This document shows, in pieces, positions 61,301-64,000 of a DNA stretch of 64,000 bases; the first letter of the stretch is position 1; the number at the start of each line of letters is the position of its first letter. The translations under genes were made by a program, and so were the position numbers. The stretch spans positions 496,001-560,000 of the forward strand of contig NZ_JAAIKE010000001.1 of NCBI RefSeq assembly GCF_010915705.1, in the 5' to 3' direction. The DNA comes from Pseudotabrizicola algicola (GTDB lineage Bacteria > Pseudomonadota > Alphaproteobacteria > Rhodobacterales > Rhodobacteraceae). The notes below the pieces were generated by a model that ran no database searches, was not told the origin of the DNA, and saw only the letters and a list, made by a program, of their open reading frames with translations.

Positions 61301-61726
61301 GCGCAGCGCCCGCTCGGCAAGAAAAGCGCGGGCATCAAAGCTCATCAGCAAGTCAGGCAGTTCCAGAAGCGTGCTGCCGCTGCCCTGCAACAGCCGCACA
61401 TCTTCCAGCCGCAGGCGCGGCGTCCAGTCGGTATCGAGCAACACCTCGATCCCGCCCACCGAAACCGCCGCCCCCGGCAAAACATCCTCCAGCGCGGCAT
61501 TGGCACGCGTTTCGGCCTCGGCCACGGTCCAGACCGGCAGGCGAATGGCCTTGCCGGTCAGCGCCAGCACCCCCAGAACCGACACTGCCGACAGAACGAC
61601 CAGCACCAGAAGCACCACAAGACCCGCCCGGCCCGCGCGGCGCAGGCCAGCCGAACGGGGCCGCAAAAGCGGTGCCTGATCGCGCTTGGCGCTGTCCGAT
61701 TCGTCCCGCGCGGACATGTCCGTCAT
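58352..61726 (-). CDS. Large AsmA-like/DUF3971 envelope protein (YhdP-type)
   Basis: 1124 residues. A short basic N-terminus and one membrane helix (about 25-50, LVVLLVLVVLSAVSVLGVLAL) are followed by about 1050 periplasmic residues of beta-rich repeats. The pattern fits the AsmA-like family: an RVSVGGIEV-type start after the helix, several DVAF/DLQIG strands, and a C-terminal ADITRLRVRGASVLAELLSAISVVGLLEQLNGEGIYFGEAEADFIITPDAIEV block, which is the AsmA_2-like C-terminus. Relatives form bridge-like lipid-transport or outer-membrane-homeostasis proteins. I start at ATG 61726 (AAGGGC upstream); a TTG at 61822 gives 32 extra basic residues. Confidence 0.85.
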   Translation of the reverse strand: MTDMSARDESDSAKRDQAPLLRPRSAGLRRAGRAGLVVLLVLVVLSAVSVLGVLALTGKAIRLPVWTVAEAETRANAALEDVLPGAAVSVGGIEVLLDTDWTPRLRLEDVRLLQGSGSTLLELPDLLMSFDARAFLAERALRPASLRIVGGAVTLNRRADGSLDLQIGTGGAAPPITGLNALLAQIDDALDLPLLTHLDLIEVEGASLTLTDARLRRTWTVGDGRITLENREDALAAEVGLSLLSGAGEPAQALVTLVRPKGQALVRVTAAVDRVAAADIAAQTPVLAWLGVLDAPISGRISAEVNNDGLSALSTQMSLGAGALQPDPATAPIGFDGATLSLGYDPALGRVLINDLAVEGPTLRLKAAGHSYLLGDAGEILTGALGSRLPGGFLGQVQISEVQLDPEGLFDAPLRFTGGAMDARLTLDPFRLEIGQVSLIEEAGRRLTLTGAVDALTAGWQVALDVTLDAIAHDRLLQIWPKSAVPGTRDWVGQNVAKGLLSNVKAALRVTPGEDPKLALGYEFDGAEVRFLRTLPPIRNGRGRSSIEGSAYTLVLDGGTVEAPQGGEIDVAGSVFSVPDVLMRPPRAEIRLRTESALTAALSLLDLPPFGFMTKAGRPPDLGQGRAVVDTKLSLPLVRRVELKDVDYAVRGQILGLSSDVLVPGKTITAEGLTLSADPSGLRIEGPGRIGKVPFDVAFTQGFGPDQQGKSRVTGTVALSQEAVSEFGLGLPDGMVSGSGRAEVTIDLERDAPGRLQLVSDLNGIGLRLPPVGWSKGAGASGRLEVEAALGKVPQITRLAVRGGGLEAQGAITLAAGGGLQEARFSSVRLNNWLTGGVTLTGRGAGRAPDITVTGGTVDLRRFDPPSGASASSAQAQGALTLNLDRLVVSEGIVLTGFRGSFSQRGGLNGSFRGSVNGAAPVQGTAVPSRHGTAVRIQSNDAGAALRAAGIFASARGGTLDLRLTPRAQKGVYDGRADITRLRVRGASVLAELLSAISVVGLLEQLNGEGIYFGEAEADFIITPDAIEVTRGSAMGASLGVSMAGLYGIKNKRLALQGVVSPIYLVNGIGALLTRRGEGVFGFNYALRGTSDAPQVQVNPLSILTPGMFREIFRRPAPVLRREN

Positions 61727-61867
61727 CGCGCCCTTGCCCTTCCGCCCAACCTTGCCCGCCCCTCCGCGGGCCTTGACGCCCGTTTGTCGCCCGGACTTGC
61801 CTTTATCTTCGCGGATCGGCAACTAAAACGCAAAGGGTCGTGACCCCAAAGGCAAGGAGCCGCTGAA

Positions 61868-62341
61868 ATGACCACCCAGATCCCCGAAGCAGGAACCGCT
61901 GCACCTGATTTCACCCTGCCGCGCGATGGCGGCGCAAGCGTCACCTTGTCCAGCTTCCGCCCCGGCAAGGTGGTCCTGTATTTCTATCCCAAGGACGACA
62001 CCCCCGGCTGCACGCTCGAGGCGCAAGATTTCACCGCCCGTGCGGCAGAATTTGCCGCAGCAGGAACCACGGTCATCGGCGTCAGCAAGGACAGCGTGAA
62101 GGCGCATGACAAGTTCTGCAAGAAGCACGGCCTTTCGGTCATTCTGGCCAGCGATGAAAATGGCCAGACCTGCGAGGACTACGGCGTCTGGGCCGAGAAG
62201 AGCATGTATGGCAAAACCTACATGGGCGTGACCCGGGCCACGTTCCTGATTGACGGCAACGGAACGATTGCCCGCGTCTGGCCAAAGGTCAGCGTCAAGG
62301 GCCATGCCGATGAAGTGCTGGCTGCGGCACAGGCACTGTGA
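61868..62341 (+). CDS. bcp: Thiol peroxidase PrxQ/Bcp, alpha-3 resolving-Cys type
   Basis: Reduces hydrogen peroxide and organic hydroperoxides with thioredoxin. 157 residues. Peroxidatic C48 is in DDTPGCTLEAQDF. The resolving Cys usually found five residues later (E. coli type) is missing. C84 in HDKFCKKHG, 36 residues downstream, is instead at the position used by the Xylella PrxQ class. The ATG at 61868 follows AAGGAG. Its stop overlaps the start of the downstream ferritin-like gene by one base (TGATG). Confidence 0.94.
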   Translation: MTTQIPEAGTAAPDFTLPRDGGASVTLSSFRPGKVVLYFYPKDDTPGCTLEAQDFTARAAEFAAAGTTVIGVSKDSVKAHDKFCKKHGLSVILASDENGQTCEDYGVWAEKSMYGKTYMGVTRATFLIDGNGTIARVWPKVSVKGHADEVLAAAQAL

Positions 62342-63162
62342 TGCTCAGCCTTGCCGAACGCGCGGTGCAGGTCCTGACCACCGCCGACGGGCGCGCGAAA
62401 TGCGCCCTGTCGCGCGCCCATGCCGCCGATTGGAGGGCGGCGCGGGCCGCAGGCACTCCGCTGCCGGTCGGCAAGGCCACCCCGCCCGACGCGCCCGCGC
62501 GCCCCGAACGGCCCGAATTGCTCGACCCGCGCGATGTCCCGCGCCGCCGCCCCGGATCGCCCGCAGGGCGGCTCGCGCTGCTGCATGCCGTCGCGCATAT
62601 CGAACTCAACGCCGTTGATCTGCACTGGGACATCATCGCGCGCTTTACAGATCATCCGATGCCGCTCGGCTTTTATGATGACTGGGTGAAGGCGGCGGAT
62701 GAGGAATCCAAGCACTTCAACCTCATGGCCGATTGCCTCGAGGCGCTGGGCAGCCATTACGGGGCAATGCCCGCCCATGCCGGCATGTGGCGTGCCGCCT
62801 CCGACACCGCGGGCGATCTGCATGGCCGCCTTGCGGTGGTGCCGATGGTGCTGGAAGCGCGCGGGCTCGATGTAACTCCGGGCATGATCGACATTTTCCG
62901 CAAGGCAGGCGAGGCAGGGCCCGTCGCCGCGCTCGAGGTGATCTATGCCGAAGAAGTGGCGCATGTCGCCTATGGCTCCAAATGGTTCAACTGGCTCTGC
63001 GGCCGTGATGGCACAGACCCGAAAGAGGTGTTCCACAGCTTGGTGCGCCGCTATTTCCACGGCAGCCTCAAGCCGCCGTTCAACGAGGAAAAGCGCGCCG
63101 ACGCGGGCCTGCCGCCCGATTTTTACTGGCCGCTGACCGAAGGCGCAGACACGGGCGCCTGA
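62341..63162 (+). CDS. DUF455 ferritin-like protein
   Basis: 273 residues, all alpha. Metal-ligand patterns of the ferritin-like superfamily are visible: HIELNAVDLHWDII, DEESKHFNLMADCLEALG, LEARGLDVTPG and YAEEVAHVAYG. The four-helix bundle would bind a di-metal centre. Members are similar to the MiaE-like hydroxylase fold, but no substrate is established. I start at ATG 62341, which overlaps the bcp stop; a GTG at 62338 is possible. Coupling to a peroxidase suggests a shared oxidative-stress role (inference). Confidence 0.85.
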   Translation: MLSLAERAVQVLTTADGRAKCALSRAHAADWRAARAAGTPLPVGKATPPDAPARPERPELLDPRDVPRRRPGSPAGRLALLHAVAHIELNAVDLHWDIIARFTDHPMPLGFYDDWVKAADEESKHFNLMADCLEALGSHYGAMPAHAGMWRAASDTAGDLHGRLAVVPMVLEARGLDVTPGMIDIFRKAGEAGPVAALEVIYAEEVAHVAYGSKWFNWLCGRDGTDPKEVFHSLVRRYFHGSLKPPFNEEKRADAGLPPDFYWPLTEGADTGA

Positions 63163-63347
63163 CCGCAAAAAGAACAGGATCGGCGGGAACTCGCCGATTC
63201 CTCTGTTCAATGGGCGGGTTCCGGGCAAGCTACGGTCAAATTTGTTGCGATAGTGTAAAGTCGCCTCTAATCAAAAGGGGCTTGATGCCCCCGCTTGGGG
63301 CGGCCTTGCATTCGCCCTTCCCGAAGGTCACGAACGGAACACCAACA
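63163..63347. other. Gap between the DUF455 and M23 genes with an inverted repeat
   Basis: GATCGGCG-GGAACT-CGCCGATT with flanking GAACAG/CTGTTC forms a long imperfect stem at about 63171-63209. There is no T-run after it, so termination is possible but not certain. An AT-richer stretch (about 63238-63280, TTGTTGCGATAGTGTAAAGTC) probably contains the promoter of the M23 gene. Confidence 0.45.
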
Positions 63348-64000
63348 GTGCTCACGCGACTAACCTATCGCATCAATCTTGGACTTGAGCGGTATTTCCC
63401 CGAACAACGTCTCTTTCTGAAATCCGACAGCGAAACCCGCTTCATCCGGCTGCGCCCGGCCACACAGGCCGTTGCGATTGCAGGCGGCACTGTGGTGCTC
63501 GGATGGACCATTCTGGCCACCGCCATCATCTTGATGGAATCGATCAGCGCCGGATCGGGCCGCGATCAGGCCATGCGCCAGCAGGTGCTCTACGAACAGC
63601 GCCTCAACGCCCTCAGCCAGGACCGCGACGCACGCGCGGACGAGGCGGCAGGCGCGCAGGAACGCTTCAACCTTGCGCTCGCGCAGGTGGCCGAGATGCA
63701 AAACCGCCTGCTTGCCTCGGAAGACCGCCGCCGCGAGCTGGAAACCGGGATCGACGTGATCCAGAACACGCTGCGCCGCACCATCAAGGAACGGGACGAG
63801 GCGCGCGCACAGGCCGAAGCCGCAGGCGTGATGGTGGTGGCCGAAAACGGCGTCAAGAAAACCGATGCCGGACGCGCCAAGGATGCAATGGCCACCGTCG
63901 ACATTCTGGCCGATGCCCTGTCCGCCACCGCGCAAGAGCGTGACCTGATGCAGGGGGCCGCCGCCAAATCCGCCGAAAGGGTCGAGGCCGTGCTGGCCGA
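63348..64000 (+). CDS. M23 family metallopeptidase, N-terminal part (runs off the window)
   Basis: 217 codons visible, still open at the right edge. GTG start at 63348 giving (M)LTRLTYRINLGLERYFPEQRLFLKSDSETRFIRLRPATQ, the N-terminus typical of Rhodobacteraceae M23 peptidases. One membrane helix lies at about 44-66 (AGGTVVLGWTILATAIILM), followed by a long coiled coil (about 75-160) rich in Arg, Glu and Ala. The catalytic zinc domain (HxxxD/HxH) would lie beyond the window. Such proteins sit in the inner membrane and trim peptidoglycan cross-links or regulate amidases. A GTG start with a weak ribosome-binding site leaves a small doubt about the first residues. Confidence 0.85.
   Translation, partial: MLTRLTYRINLGLERYFPEQRLFLKSDSETRFIRLRPATQAVAIAGGTVVLGWTILATAIILMESISAGSGRDQAMRQQVLYEQRLNALSQDRDARADEAAGAQERFNLALAQVAEMQNRLLASEDRRRELETGIDVIQNTLRRTIKERDEARAQAEAAGVMVVAENGVKKTDAGRAKDAMATVDILADALSATAQERDLMQGAAAKSAERVEAVLA

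Overview
The window is a high-GC, gene-dense piece of an alphaproteobacterial chromosome. It most likely comes from Rhodobacteraceae (the Rhodobacter / Tabrizicola / Gemmobacter neighbourhood). Support for this comes from the N-terminally extended uS9, the long two-domain dCTP deaminase, the ornithine-lipid acyltransferase OlsB, the glgP-B-C-A-X-pgm operon, an alphaproteobacterial LexA box in front of uvrA, FnrL-type and SqrR-type sites, and the typical N-terminus of the M23 peptidase at the right edge. I cannot fix the genus. I see no prophage, insertion sequence, CRISPR array, rRNA operon or defence island. Most of the window is chromosomal core.

Layout. 1-11.1 kb: a phytoene/squalene-synthase-like protein (cut by the window edge), citramalate synthase, cysteinyl-tRNA synthetase (with an AT-rich 3' third), a secreted TPM protein, the ABC-F ATPase Uup, and an operon with a polyamine-type ABC transporter, a uracil-DNA glycosylase family protein and SseB. 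11.2-15.9 kb: an unknown small gene, a MocR regulator divergent from a DUF1127 gene with a repeated TTGTAT motif between them, ribosomal proteins uL13/uS9, and olsB. 15.9-22.9 kb: msrB, bamE, then yceD-rpmF-plsX-fabH-ihfA-merR, tRNA-Pro(GGG) and dcd. 22.9-36.1 kb: an orphan MttB-family methyltransferase and the complete glycogen operon, read leftward from a 20-bp palindromic operator. 36.1-41.9 kb: a type II sulfide:quinone oxidoreductase with a small membrane partner, divergent from an Rrf2 regulator; a DUF808 protein; and two tandem GAPDH genes flanking a 47-residue protein. 42-49.6 kb: an antiporter with a cyclic-nucleotide-binding domain, coaD, a CBS protein, a LysR regulator divergent from mmsA, a DUF2892 protein and a DUF4105 protein. 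49.6-64 kb: uvrA, two MFS transporters, lpdA, a DUF924 protein, queA, a giant AsmA-like protein, a PrxQ/Bcp peroxidase with a ferritin-like DUF455 protein, and the start of an M23 metallopeptidase.

How it fits together. Central carbon storage and glycolysis/gluconeogenesis dominate the middle. The glg operon makes and degrades glycogen, and pgm links it to glucose-6-phosphate. The two GAPDH genes carry LacI-type TTAGCGCTAA operators and differ in the residue that selects NAD over NADP. Sulfide oxidation (sqr) carries a SqrR-like operator and two FNR-like boxes.

I did not find an obviously new multi-gene system. The observations most worth checking are the two GAPDHs with predicted opposite cofactor preference and their operators, the sqr/Rrf2 regulatory region, a family of intergenic hairpin elements ending in CCCGAGGATATTT, the AT-rich patch inside cysS, and the TTGTAT repeats around the mocR/DUF1127 pair.
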